This document shows positions 7,880-15,529 of a stretch of 64,000 nt of DNA, piece after piece. Position numbers and translations under genes: made by a program. Under the pieces are notes generated by a model. It saw only the letters and a program-made list of their open reading frames with translations. It was not told the DNA's origin and did no database searches. The first letter of the stretch is position 1. Each line of letters opens with the position of its first letter. The DNA lies in NCBI RefSeq assembly GCF_004402485.1, contig NZ_SOFG01000024.1, positions 62,001-126,000 of the forward strand, given 5' to 3'. Origin of the DNA: Cryobacterium algoricola (lineage in GTDB: Bacteria > Actinomycetota > Actinomycetes > Actinomycetales > Microbacteriaceae).

Positions 7880-8558
7880 GCCAGTCGTCGATGGCGGCGC
7901 GTGCTGCGTCCGGCTGCTCCTGGATGAGGAAATGGCCGGCGTCTTCGACGACGGTGAATGCGGCCCCCGGCAGCGCGGCGGCCATTTCTTCGGCGGCGTC
8001 AATGGGGATGAGACGGTCCGCTGCCCCATGGATGATCGCGGTCGGACACTCGATCGACGGCAGAAGCGAACGCAGATCGGCTCGTTGGATGACTGCACGC
8101 TGCTGGCGGAGGAAGGCCGCCGCGCCGACGGTCGTGGTCATGGCCCGCCAGGCGGCCAGGAGAACCGGGTCGGACTCATGGCCCGCCGCGACGACGCCGG
8201 CAAAGGCGGCGTCGACGAGAGCACCGAACTGTCCGTTCTCGACCAGCGCGGATTGCCGTTCACGCGACTGCACCTGCTGCTCGCTGTCGGCCCGCGCGGA
8301 GGTGCTCACGAGAGCGAGCCCGGCGACCCGCTCGGGCGCCTGCCGGAACACTTCGAGGGCGACATAGCCACCCATGCTCGTGCCGAGCACAGCCATCTCG
8401 CCGACGTTCTCCTGGAGAATCCGTTCGGCCATCGCGGCGATCGTGTCGTCGTGCCGGGTGTCCGCCAGGGTGACCTGGCCATGCCGCCAGACCGTGTCGA
8501 TCACCGGAGCAAAGGCGAGTGGCGAACACAGTAGCGGGGGTATCAGCACGATCTTCAT
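7863..8558 (-). CDS. Alpha/beta-fold hydrolase
   Basis: A 231-residue serine hydrolase. The nucleophile elbow GTSMGGY is near residue 60, the acid lies in IIHGAADRLIPID, and the catalytic His is in EDAGHFLIQEQP near the C-terminus. The substrate is unknown; the compact form resembles carboxyl-ester hydrolases. I chose ATG at 8556-8558 (MKIVLIPPLLCS), a normal beginning for this family; the open frame continues to 8738 but that would overlap the promoter of the divergent sigma gene. It converges on the QorB-like gene with a 17-base overlap. Confidence 0.85.
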   Translation of the reverse strand: MKIVLIPPLLCSPLAFAPVIDTVWRHGQVTLADTRHDDTIAAMAERILQENVGEMAVLGTSMGGYVALEVFRQAPERVAGLALVSTSARADSEQQVQSRERQSALVENGQFGALVDAAFAGVVAAGHESDPVLLAAWRAMTTTVGAAAFLRQQRAVIQRADLRSLLPSIECPTAIIHGAADRLIPIDAAEEMAAALPGAAFTVVEDAGHFLIQEQPDAARAAIDDWLSALR

Positions 8559-8688
8559 AGCGGCAGCGTCGCACGAACCGCCGACACGGCGTCCAGGCCG
8601 GAGCGAGGCATCCGCTATTTTGACCCCGATCAGGGGCAATTTGTCATGAATCGCCCGCGGATGACATTCAATAGTCAAGGGGGTGGTT

Positions 8689-9237
8689 ATGGAGACTGTG
8701 GGGGAGTCCGACGGGGTGCTGTTGCGCCGGTCGGTCACAGGGGACCGCCGAGCGTTCGGGCTGCTGTTCGACCGGCATTCGCGGGCGGTGACTCGCTACG
8801 CCTGGGCACTCGTCTCCGACCGGATGGACGTTCAGGAGATCGTGCAGGACACCTTCGTGACGGCGTGGGCCAAGGCCGGTTCGGTGACGATCGCGGAGTC
8901 CTCGGCGCTGCCCTGGCTGCTGGTCACCTGCCGCAACCACGCCCTGAACCTGCGCCGCAAGAAGGCGACCCACCGCACCGAGGCGCTCCCCGAGGGGCTG
9001 GCGGATGTCGCGGCGAACGAAGACCACGCCCTCGCGGCCCGGAGGGTGAAGTGGGTCCTTGCCGAGATCGAGGCGCTCGATGATCTGGATCGCCGGATCT
9101 GCGAGCTGTGCCTGATTGAAGGTCGCTCCTATGCGGAGGCGGCCGCCCTCGTGGGTGCGAGCGTGGGAGCGGTCAGCAAACGGCTCGAGCGAGCGCGAAC
9201 CCGACTCAGGACGGCGGTGGGCAATCATGACCAGTGA
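8689..9237 (+). CDS. ECF-family RNA polymerase sigma factor
   Basis: A 182-residue sigma factor. Region 2 spans about residues 12-80 (FGLLFDRHSRAVTRYAW, VQEIVQDTFVTAWAK, LPWLLVTCRNHALN) and region 4 about 118-172 (LDDLDRRICELCLIEGRSY, then AAALVGASVGAVSKRLERAR). ATG 8689 is preferred over the GTG at 8683 because AAGGGGG lies 5 bases upstream of the ATG. Its stop overlaps the start of the next gene, a single-pass membrane protein likely to be its regulator. This is a second ECF operon of the same general design as that at 1713-3294. Confidence 0.9.
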   Translation: METVGESDGVLLRRSVTGDRRAFGLLFDRHSRAVTRYAWALVSDRMDVQEIVQDTFVTAWAKAGSVTIAESSALPWLLVTCRNHALNLRRKKATHRTEALPEGLADVAANEDHALAARRVKWVLAEIEALDDLDRRICELCLIEGRSYAEAAALVGASVGAVSKRLERARTRLRTAVGNHDQ

Positions 9238-10021
9238 ACCCGGCATCCGTCACCCGCACCCGGAGGAACCGCCCGTCGGCGCAGAGCTCGACGCGTTCGT
9301 CGCCGAGATGAAAGCCGAGGTGCTCACCCGCATCGGGCGCAGACCCCGCAAGCGATTCGGGCTCGGCCGCGGCGGACTGGTCGCGATTCTCGTCACGCTG
9401 TTGGGCCTCGGCACGGTCGCGGGAACGGCCGTTGCGACGGGTGTGCTCAATTCAGGGCAGTCGAGCTCCGGGCCGACCACGATCGCGCTCACGGTGCCCG
9501 ACTTCCCGGCGACCCACCTGCGGGTCACGTTCACCACCCTGACCGAGGGCAGCTACTCGCTCACGGTGCCGGGCGTGGTCGGTGCCGAGATCACCATGAA
9601 GCACGGTGCAAGCGGGGGGAGCATGGCGCAGACGGCCGAATTCCCGCTCCTGGACGCGTCGGTGCCGCGGGTGCTGTCGATCACGGCGACCCCGGGTGGG
9701 AGGTACACGGTCGACTCCAGCTACGCGAATCGTGGCCCCGCCGACTATCCCAACAACGACCGGGGCCAGACCTTCGGCACTCCTGCTGACGGTGCGACGA
9801 ACACGCCCGACCTGCTCTTCGCCGTCGGCGACGACGACCAGGGCCAACCGGTGCAGGGATACGTGCTGATGACGGAACTGACCGTGCCCACCGGGCTGAG
9901 CGCGGCGTCCTGGTACGACTGGGTGATCACATTCCGGGCCAGCTACCCCGACGGCAAACCCCTGCCGCTCTACTCCAGTGACGGCACCACCGTCCTCGGC
10001 ACCTTCCGCCTCTACCACTGA
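9227..10021 (+). CDS. Single-pass membrane protein, probable anti-sigma partner
   Basis: A 264-residue protein with a cytoplasmic N-terminus (about 45 residues, acidic then basic RIGRRPRKRFGLG), one transmembrane helix (VAILVTLLGLGTVAGTAVAT) and an approximately 190-residue exported beta-rich domain with Thr-rich strands. ATG 9227 overlaps the sigma-factor stop, so the two are coupled. Position and topology suggest it senses or relays an envelope signal to the sigma factor; no HxxxCxxC zinc anti-sigma motif is seen, so this is inference. Two lipoprotein genes follow in the same direction. Confidence 0.75.
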   Translation: MTSEPGIRHPHPEEPPVGAELDAFVAEMKAEVLTRIGRRPRKRFGLGRGGLVAILVTLLGLGTVAGTAVATGVLNSGQSSSGPTTIALTVPDFPATHLRVTFTTLTEGSYSLTVPGVVGAEITMKHGASGGSMAQTAEFPLLDASVPRVLSITATPGGRYTVDSSYANRGPADYPNNDRGQTFGTPADGATNTPDLLFAVGDDDQGQPVQGYVLMTELTVPTGLSAASWYDWVITFRASYPDGKPLPLYSSDGTTVLGTFRLYH

Positions 10022-10111
10022 ACAGGAGCACCCCTCTCGTGAAAGAACCACTGACAGTTCAGGCTCCGCGGCCGGTACGGGCATCCTAGGAAGGTCCTCG
10101 TCATCGCCTTC

Positions 10112-10732
10112 GTGCTCCTGGTGCTGAGCGGATGCGCCGCAGCACCCGCATCCGCACCCGTGGCCACTCCGATCCCGGCTCCCACACCCCCGGCGCTCAG
10201 CGACACCGACCGCCAGACGCTGGCCGAGAAGGCCCAGGCGACGCTGCGCGCCGACCTCGTGTCGACGTACCCCGGAGTCGACGTCCCCACGGTAACGCGC
10301 GAACGCTTCCTGCGCCTCAACGAAGCCGCACCGGTGATCTCGGCCTGTATGACGGCCGAAGGATTCCCGTCCTACGCCACCCTCTCCGATGCCGTCGCGG
10401 GCTACGTGCCACCGGGACGGGAACAGGCAAACGCGATCGCCAGCTACATCTGCACCACACGTTTTCCGCTCGACCCGAAATACTCGGTACCGTCGAACGA
10501 CTCGCAACTCACCTATCTCTACCTGTACCAAACGACGGTGCTGATTCCCTGCCTCGCGTTCGCGCACATCACCGTCGATCCGCCGCCCACCCTGAAGGAC
10601 TTCATCGACAGCAACCATGTCGAGGGCGGAAGCGCGGCCGTGTGGACACCGGTCCTGAAGGGCGCAGCCGGCGCGCTCGGCGACGGCATCTCCAAACAAT
10701 GTCCGATCATGCCTGAACACCTCAAGGACTGA
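10112..10732 (+). CDS. Putative lipoprotein, possible frameshift in the signal-peptide region
   Basis: A roughly 206-residue open frame whose visible start (GTG 10112, MLLVLSGCAAAP) contains the lipobox LSGC but leaves a signal peptide too short to work. A better start, GTG 10039 with AGGAG upstream, reads VKEPLTVQAPRPVRAS and then hits TAG at 10087. Shifting by one base near 10085 would join it to RKVLVIAFVLLVLSGC, a complete lipoprotein signal. Either the gene carries a one-base frameshift or the true start is unusual. The mature part has about four cysteines (ISACMTAEG, YICTTRF, LIPCLAF, KQCP) and no family I recognise. It lies between the anti-sigma-like gene and a LysM lipoprotein. Confidence 0.6.
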   Translation: MLLVLSGCAAAPASAPVATPIPAPTPPALSDTDRQTLAEKAQATLRADLVSTYPGVDVPTVTRERFLRLNEAAPVISACMTAEGFPSYATLSDAVAGYVPPGREQANAIASYICTTRFPLDPKYSVPSNDSQLTYLYLYQTTVLIPCLAFAHITVDPPPTLKDFIDSNHVEGGSAAVWTPVLKGAAGALGDGISKQCPIMPEHLKD

Positions 10733-10736
10733 CATC

Positions 10737-11129
10737 ATGACCCGTGATCCACGCCGACTCAGTGTGACCGCCGCCCTGGCCGTCACCTTCGCGGTTGCGC
10801 TCGCTGGGTGCGCTGGTACCCCGACAAGCGCCGACGGCAGCGCGCTCGCCTCGCCGACGAGCACGCCCTCGCCGACGGCGACCTCGCACCTGTCGAAATA
10901 TCCGACGCCGCGCGATCAAGGACCGTTTGAGGGCGCTGAAGGCACGACGACGACGGACAGTTCGGGCACGATCACCTATACCGTCGTCAGCGGGGACGCC
11001 GCGAGCGCGATCGCCACTCGCTTCGGTGTCTACCCCGAGCAAGTCGAGACCCTCGTCGGCGGCAAGGTGGGGATGTCCACCATTCATCCCGGCGACAAAC
11101 TCCAATTCGGCACCCGCGGCTACACCTGA
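10737..11129 (+). CDS. LysM-domain lipoprotein
   Basis: A 130-residue exported protein. The N-terminus is a lipoprotein signal (MTRDPRRL, hydrophobic core, lipobox ALAGC), followed by a Ser/Thr/Pro linker and a C-terminal LysM-like domain (about residues 80-127: YTVVSGDAASAIATRFGVYP through IHPGDKLQFG). LysM domains bind N-acetylglucosamine polymers, so it is probably held at the peptidoglycan. It starts 4 bases after the preceding gene's stop and belongs to the second ECF-sigma operon, which supports an envelope-maintenance role for that operon. Confidence 0.82.
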   Translation: MTRDPRRLSVTAALAVTFAVALAGCAGTPTSADGSALASPTSTPSPTATSHLSKYPTPRDQGPFEGAEGTTTTDSSGTITYTVVSGDAASAIATRFGVYPEQVETLVGGKVGMSTIHPGDKLQFGTRGYT

Positions 11130-11261
11130 GTGCTGAGTCGCAGTGTCACGGTACAGGCGCCCCCAGACGCATTTCTGGCCTGTCCCTAACTTGAAATTCG
11201 CCGCGCCGAATACTCGGTCAGGTAGGGAATGTCGTGTCTTCGTCTGGTTTACTGGGGTCAT

Positions 11262-11439
11262 CGAAGGGGAGTAGTTCCCACAGTCCGCACTGATCTGAGC
11301 GGGCGTAGCGGTACGTCGACATACTGGCGGTCACGATGACTCGCCCGGCGTGCCACCCGGCTCTGGCGGGCGAGCGAGACCTTCGGCCCATTCTGCGGCC
11401 GGAGTCTCGTGACATTCCCGGTCGCGTCACGACCGAAGG
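11262..11439 (+). ncRNA. yybP-ykoY manganese riboswitch with translational expression platform
   Basis: The leader of the cation exchanger gene carries the conserved elements of the yybP-ykoY (Mn2+-sensing) aptamer: GGGGAGTAG at 11267-11275, GTCGACATAC at 11315-11324 and CGAGACC at 11375-11381. P1 pairs CGAAGG (11262-11267) with CCTTCG (11380-11385). The same 3' strand, CCTTCGG (11380-11386), is exactly complementary to CCGAAGG (11433-11439), which contains the ribosome site of the gene starting at 11446. The two pairings exclude each other, so Mn2+-stabilised P1 would free the ribosome site: an ON switch of translation. A small hairpin GGTCG/CGACC sits between them at about 11420-11434. Confidence 0.85.
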
Positions 11440-11445
11440 ACAGCC

Positions 11446-12705
11446 ATGCCCGCCCCTCTGCTGCGCAGGATCATCCTCCTGCTCGCGATCGCCACACCGG
11501 CGATCATCTTCCGAAGCACCGGCTTCGCCCCTCACCCGGTGATCGACCTCGTGATCTTCGGCGCCGCCGTCGTCGCGGCATCCTTCATGCTCGCCTGGGC
11601 GGCGGAGGCGGCCCAGAAGGATATCTCCGGGGCACTCGCGATCGCAATCCTCGCCCTGATCGCGGTGCTCCCCGAATACGCCGTCGACCTGTACTACGCC
11701 TTCCGCTCCGGCTCGGACGCGAGCTACGAGCAATTCGCGGCTGCGAACATGACCGGCTCGAACCGGCTGCTGCTCGGCTTCGGCTGGCCGCTTGTGGTAC
11801 TCGTCACCCTCTGGGCCGCCCGTCGTCGGGCACGGGCCGGTGGCGCGCAGGGCACGGAGCTGCCCCGCGTGCTGCAGCTCCCGGGAAGCACCCGCCTGGA
11901 CATCGGCGTGCTGGCGATCGTCGCGGTCCTCGCATTCGCCATCCCGATCATGGGCCAGATCGCCATGGCCGTCGGCATCGTCCTCATTCTCATCTTCGTC
12001 GCCTACCTGTGGCGCGCGAGCCGGGTTCCCGACGAGGGCGGCCAGGAATTCGTCGGTATGGCCGCGCACATCGCCGGCATGCCCCAGACCCGCCGCCGCA
12101 TCACGTTCGTCAGCATGTTCGTCGGCTCCGCCGCGATCATCCTCGCCGCCGCCGAGCCGTTCGCCACCTCGCTGGTGGACTCGGGCAGCTCGCTCGGAAT
12201 CGACAGCTACTTCCTCGTCCAGTGGCTCGCGCCCCTCGCCTCCGAAGCCCCGGAATTCATCATCGCGGTGCTCTTCGCTCTGCGTGGGATGGGCGCGGCG
12301 GCGATCGGCACCCTGATCGCCTCGAAGATCAACCAGTGGACGCTGCTCGTCGGTTCGCTGCCCCTCGCGCACTTCTTCGGCGGCGGCGGATCCGACCTCG
12401 CACTCGACCCCCGCCAGATCGAAGAATTCGTCCTCACCGCCAGCCAGACCGTGCTGGGAGTGGCGATCATCATCGGCCTGCGCTTCCACCGCTGGTCGGC
12501 CATCGCTCTCGTCGCACTGTTCGCAGTCCAGTTCGCCGTGACCGAGACGACCGGGCGCTACGTCCTGAGCGTGATGCACATCGCCATCGCGGTGGTGTTG
12601 CTCGTGATCCACCGCCGCGACATCCTGCCGACCGTCGCGGCACCCTTCAGGCGCAGTGTCCCGGATCGGGAGCGGCAGCGGGAACTGGAGCTCGCGGGCC
12701 GCTAG
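11446..12705 (+). CDS. CaCA-family cation exchanger, probable Mn2+ exporter
   Basis: A 419-residue membrane protein with about 10-11 transmembrane segments. Two internally related halves carry the alpha-repeat-like acidic motifs of the sodium/calcium exchanger superfamily: AAEAAQKDISGALAIAILAL with VLPEYAVDLYYA in the first half and LAPLASEAPEFIIAVLFALR in the second. The family exchanges Ca2+ or other divalents against Na+ or H+. The manganese riboswitch in its leader argues that here it exports Mn2+ (and perhaps Ca2+). ATG 11446 lies 6 bases after GAAGG, the site the riboswitch can mask. Its stop codon overlaps that of the convergent MntR-type gene by 3 bases. Confidence 0.88.
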   Translation: MPAPLLRRIILLLAIATPAIIFRSTGFAPHPVIDLVIFGAAVVAASFMLAWAAEAAQKDISGALAIAILALIAVLPEYAVDLYYAFRSGSDASYEQFAAANMTGSNRLLLGFGWPLVVLVTLWAARRRARAGGAQGTELPRVLQLPGSTRLDIGVLAIVAVLAFAIPIMGQIAMAVGIVLILIFVAYLWRASRVPDEGGQEFVGMAAHIAGMPQTRRRITFVSMFVGSAAIILAAAEPFATSLVDSGSSLGIDSYFLVQWLAPLASEAPEFIIAVLFALRGMGAAAIGTLIASKINQWTLLVGSLPLAHFFGGGGSDLALDPRQIEEFVLTASQTVLGVAIIIGLRFHRWSAIALVALFAVQFAVTETTGRYVLSVMHIAIAVVLLVIHRRDILPTVAAPFRRSVPDRERQRELELAGR

Positions 12706-13388
12706 TCCAGGCCTACCCAGATCGAATTCGCGGCCAAGGTCGCGAGCTCGATCGACCGGTCACCGGCGCCTGGTGCACTCCTGATCACCGTCATCATACC
12801 GGCGAAGTCGTGCTTCGCCTGCACCCGCAGGGCGGTTCCCACTACGACCCCCAGGTCGGCCAGGAAACGAAGCAGCTCCGGATCATGGTCCGAGACCCGC
12901 AGCACGGTTGTCGACTCGCCGACACCGAGCTCGTGCAATCGGCGTCCGTCGGTGGGTGCGACCGTGCCGTTCCGCCGCGGGATGGGATCGCCATGCGGAT
13001 CCTGCATCGGATTGCCGAGCATGTCGTCCCAGAGTTCGAGCAAACGATCTGAGATCGCGTGCTCGAGCACTTCCGCTTCGGCATGCACCTCATCCCAGGA
13101 ATAGCCGTGCACCTCGACGAGGTAGGTTTCGATGATCCGATGCCGGCGCACCATCCGCACCGCCACGGTCTCGCCGAGAGCGCTGAGCCGAATCGGACCA
13201 TACGGCTCGTAGTCGAGATACCCGTCACGCGCCAACTTGCTCAGGTTTCCGGAAACGGACGAAGCAACGACACCCAGCTCGGCGGCAATCTCATTCGTCG
13301 TGATACCGCCGCCAGACCACTCCCGCGCCTTCCAAATGACCCTCAGATAGTCCTCGGTCATCGTGCCGCGCGCCGGAGTGGTCATCAC
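12702..13388 (-). CDS. mntR: DtxR/MntR-family metal-dependent regulator
   Basis: A 228-residue repressor of the DtxR family. It has an N-terminal winged helix-turn-helix (EDYLRVIWKAREW, ITTNEIAAELGVVASSVSGN, residues 10-50), a dimerisation/metal domain with the hallmark HRIIETYLVEVHGYSWDEVH and EAEVLEHAIS, and a C-terminal FeoA/SH3-like domain (residues 150-228). The YLVEVHGYSWDEVH form is common in Mn2+-responsive members. Start is ATG 13385 (or GTG 13388); no ribosome site is present and a TAAAAT -10-like element ends 6 bases before the ATG, so it may be leaderless. It converges with the exchanger gene and probably senses the same metal. Confidence 0.88.
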   Translation of the reverse strand: MMTTPARGTMTEDYLRVIWKAREWSGGGITTNEIAAELGVVASSVSGNLSKLARDGYLDYEPYGPIRLSALGETVAVRMVRRHRIIETYLVEVHGYSWDEVHAEAEVLEHAISDRLLELWDDMLGNPMQDPHGDPIPRRNGTVAPTDGRRLHELGVGESTTVLRVSDHDPELLRFLADLGVVVGTALRVQAKHDFAGMMTVIRSAPGAGDRSIELATLAANSIWVGLD

Positions 13389-13391
13389 GCG

Positions 13392-13397
13392 ATTTTA
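13392..13397 (-). promoter_or_regulatory. Possible -10 element of a leaderless mntR transcript
   Basis: On the minus strand TAAAAT is followed by CGCGTG and then the ATG at 13385-13383. With no purine-rich site present, transcription would start at or next to the start codon. No convincing -35 box is visible. Confidence 0.4.
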
Positions 13398-13404
13398 TCG
13401 ACGA

Positions 13405-15411
13405 TCAAATGTTCTTTGTGACCTCGTAGGCATTCCAGATCGCGTACATGATGCTGGACACCTCGCCGGCATCTCCGATCAGGTGCAATTCGGGACCGGA
13501 GAAGCGCAGCTCCTCGTACAGTGAGCGCTCCGAGACGTAGCCGACGGCCACAACTGCCGAATCCGCCATCAGGACCGTCTCCTGGTTGGTTTCACGGTCC
13601 TTGACGACGAAGCCGCCATCGCGGGCGCCCGTCACCATGCTGTTCACGACCAGGTCGACGTTCTTGAACGCGATGAGGTCCCGGATCATGTCTGAGTTCG
13701 CGGTGCAGAGCGGACCGCCGAGCTGCAGGATGTCCGGCTGGTATTCAACCAGAGTGACCTTCTTGCCCAGGCCCTCCAACCACAAGGCCAGCTCGCAACC
13801 GACGAGGCCACCACCGATGATCACGGCGGAGTCGCCGACGTCCTCCTTCAGGAGCAGGACGTCTTCCGCCGTGAAGACCCGGTCGGAGCCCTCGAGCGTC
13901 ATGCGCTTGGGCGTTGAGCCCGTGGCGATGATGACACAGTCGTAATCGCCGGCCTCAACCTGTTCCCGGGTCACCGTGGTGTTGTAATGCACCGGGACGT
14001 CCATGGTCACCAGTTCGTTGGTGTACCACCGTGCCAGAGCGAGGTCGTCTTCCTTGAAGTCAGGCGCTCCGCCGGGGATGAGGTTGCCGCCGAGGTGATC
14101 GGACTTCTCGAAGACGTCGACGACGTGCCCGCGCAGATGAAGGTTGCGTGCCGCCTCGCATCCGGCGACTCCGCCGCCGACGACCATGATCTTCTTCTTG
14201 GTGATCGCGGGTTCCAGGGCATAGGTCTTCTCGCGACCGGCGACCGGGTTCACGGCGCAGGAGATCGACGTGAAGTGCTGCAGCCGGCCCATGCAGGCCT
14301 CCTGGCAGGACAGGCACGGGCGGACCGTGTTGTACTTGCCGGCGCGGATCTTGTTGGGGATGTCGGGGTCGGCGAGCAGCGGGCGGGCCATGCCGATGAA
14401 GTCGGTCTGCCTGTTCCGGATGGCGTCGGAGGCGAGGTCGGGATCTTCCATGCGTCCGGCGGTGATCACCGGGATGTCGACGTGGCGCTTGAGGACCTCG
14501 TTGTACGGCAGGTAGAGGCCCTTGGCCTGGTACATCGGCGGGTGGGTCCAGTACCAGGAATCGTAAGTGCCGACATCCGCGTTGAGGCAGTCGTAGCCGG
14601 CGGCCTCCATGGCCTTGGCCGTCTCGATGCCCTCGTCGATGTCGCGGCCCTTTTCTTCGAATTCCTCGCCGGGGAGCCCGCCCTGGCGCCAGTCCTTGAT
14701 CATCGACTTGAGTCCGAATCGCAGGGAGACCGGGTAGTCCGCGCCGCAGGTCTTTTTGATTTCCTGAACGATCTCTGTCGCGAATCGGAGGCGGTTCTCC
14801 AACGATCCGCCGTACTCGTCGGTGCGGTGATTGAAGAAGGAGATCGCGAACTGGTCGAGCAGGTAACCCTCGTGGAGGGCGTGGATCTCGACGCCGTCGA
14901 ACCCGGCTCTCTTGCAGACGAGGGCGGCCTCACCGAACTTCCGGACGATGTAGTGGATTTCTTCGACAGTCATCTCGCGACAGACCACGCCGTCGATCCA
15001 GCGGTGGGGGATGGGCGAGGGGGCAATGGCCGTCTTGCCCAGGATGGAGGGGATCGACACGCGGCCGAATCCTCCGGTCAGCTGGCAGAAGAATTTGGCG
15101 CCGTAGGCGTGCACCCGTTCGGTCATCTGCTTGGCGTTCTGGATGAAGTGGTTCGGGTTCAACGTGGCGCAGGGGAGGGACGGCAGAGAGCAGACCTCGA
15201 CCTCGTTCTCCACCATGGTGGTACCGGTAATGATGAGTCCGGCGCCACCCTTGGCGCGCTCCACGTAGTAGTCCGCGGCACGCTCCGTGTAGGCGCCCTG
15301 GTCGTCGCAGAACCCGCCGGGGCCCATCGGTTCCATCACGTAGCGGTTCTTAATTTCCAGGTTCTTAATTTTCAGCGGTTCGAATAGAACACGGTATTTT
15401 TCGTCAAGCAT
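13405..15411 (-). CDS. Old-yellow-enzyme/enoate-reductase-like iron-sulfur flavoprotein
   Basis: A 668-residue three-part enzyme. The N-terminal FMN TIM barrel (residues 1-340, FEPLKIKNLEIKNRYVMEPM) has FDGVEIHALHEGYLLDQF with active-site His and Tyr. A 4Fe-4S cysteine set follows (CLSCQEACMG, then SISC, spacing x2, x3, x11). The C-terminal part holds FAD/NAD(P)-binding motifs (VVGGGVAGCEAARNLHLRGH and IIGGGLVGCELALWLEGLG). This is the plan of 2,4-dienoyl-CoA reductase, 2-enoate reductase and BaiCD/BaiH enzymes, which reduce activated C=C bonds with NAD(P)H. ATG at 15409-15411 follows GAGAAGG. It is divergent from a MarR regulator with a palindrome between them. The native substrate is unknown. 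Confidence 0.9.
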   Translation of the reverse strand: MLDEKYRVLFEPLKIKNLEIKNRYVMEPMGPGGFCDDQGAYTERAADYYVERAKGGAGLIITGTTMVENEVEVCSLPSLPCATLNPNHFIQNAKQMTERVHAYGAKFFCQLTGGFGRVSIPSILGKTAIAPSPIPHRWIDGVVCREMTVEEIHYIVRKFGEAALVCKRAGFDGVEIHALHEGYLLDQFAISFFNHRTDEYGGSLENRLRFATEIVQEIKKTCGADYPVSLRFGLKSMIKDWRQGGLPGEEFEEKGRDIDEGIETAKAMEAAGYDCLNADVGTYDSWYWTHPPMYQAKGLYLPYNEVLKRHVDIPVITAGRMEDPDLASDAIRNRQTDFIGMARPLLADPDIPNKIRAGKYNTVRPCLSCQEACMGRLQHFTSISCAVNPVAGREKTYALEPAITKKKIMVVGGGVAGCEAARNLHLRGHVVDVFEKSDHLGGNLIPGGAPDFKEDDLALARWYTNELVTMDVPVHYNTTVTREQVEAGDYDCVIIATGSTPKRMTLEGSDRVFTAEDVLLLKEDVGDSAVIIGGGLVGCELALWLEGLGKKVTLVEYQPDILQLGGPLCTANSDMIRDLIAFKNVDLVVNSMVTGARDGGFVVKDRETNQETVLMADSAVVAVGYVSERSLYEELRFSGPELHLIGDAGEVSSIMYAIWNAYEVTKNI

Positions 15412-15481
15412 GGTCAAGGCCTTCTCTCGGGATGAATTCGGAAGCGGTTGCGTCCTGAAATGCACGTTAAACTGAGATTGT

Positions 15482-15509
15482 CACAAACCTATGTTTGTGG
15501 CAAACCTAT
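15482..15509. promoter_or_regulatory. Probable MarR operator
   Basis: CACAAA (15482-15487), six bases, TTTGTG (15494-15499) is a perfect inverted repeat. CAAACCTAT also occurs twice, at 15484-15492 and 15501-15509. The sites lie between the divergent enoate-reductase-like and MarR genes, where an autoregulating MarR protein would bind. Confidence 0.6.
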
Positions 15510-15529
15510 ATTTATCCGGGAGGCTGGCC

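Noticed and set aside
11218..12612. 464-codon minus-strand frame opposite the CaCA exchanger
   Set aside because: Its Asp/His/Arg-rich composition is that of a shadow, and the plus-strand membrane protein is clear.
13987..15387. 466-codon frame on the plus strand opposite the enoate-reductase-like gene
   Set aside because: It lacks recognisable domains and covers a gene with full catalytic motifs.
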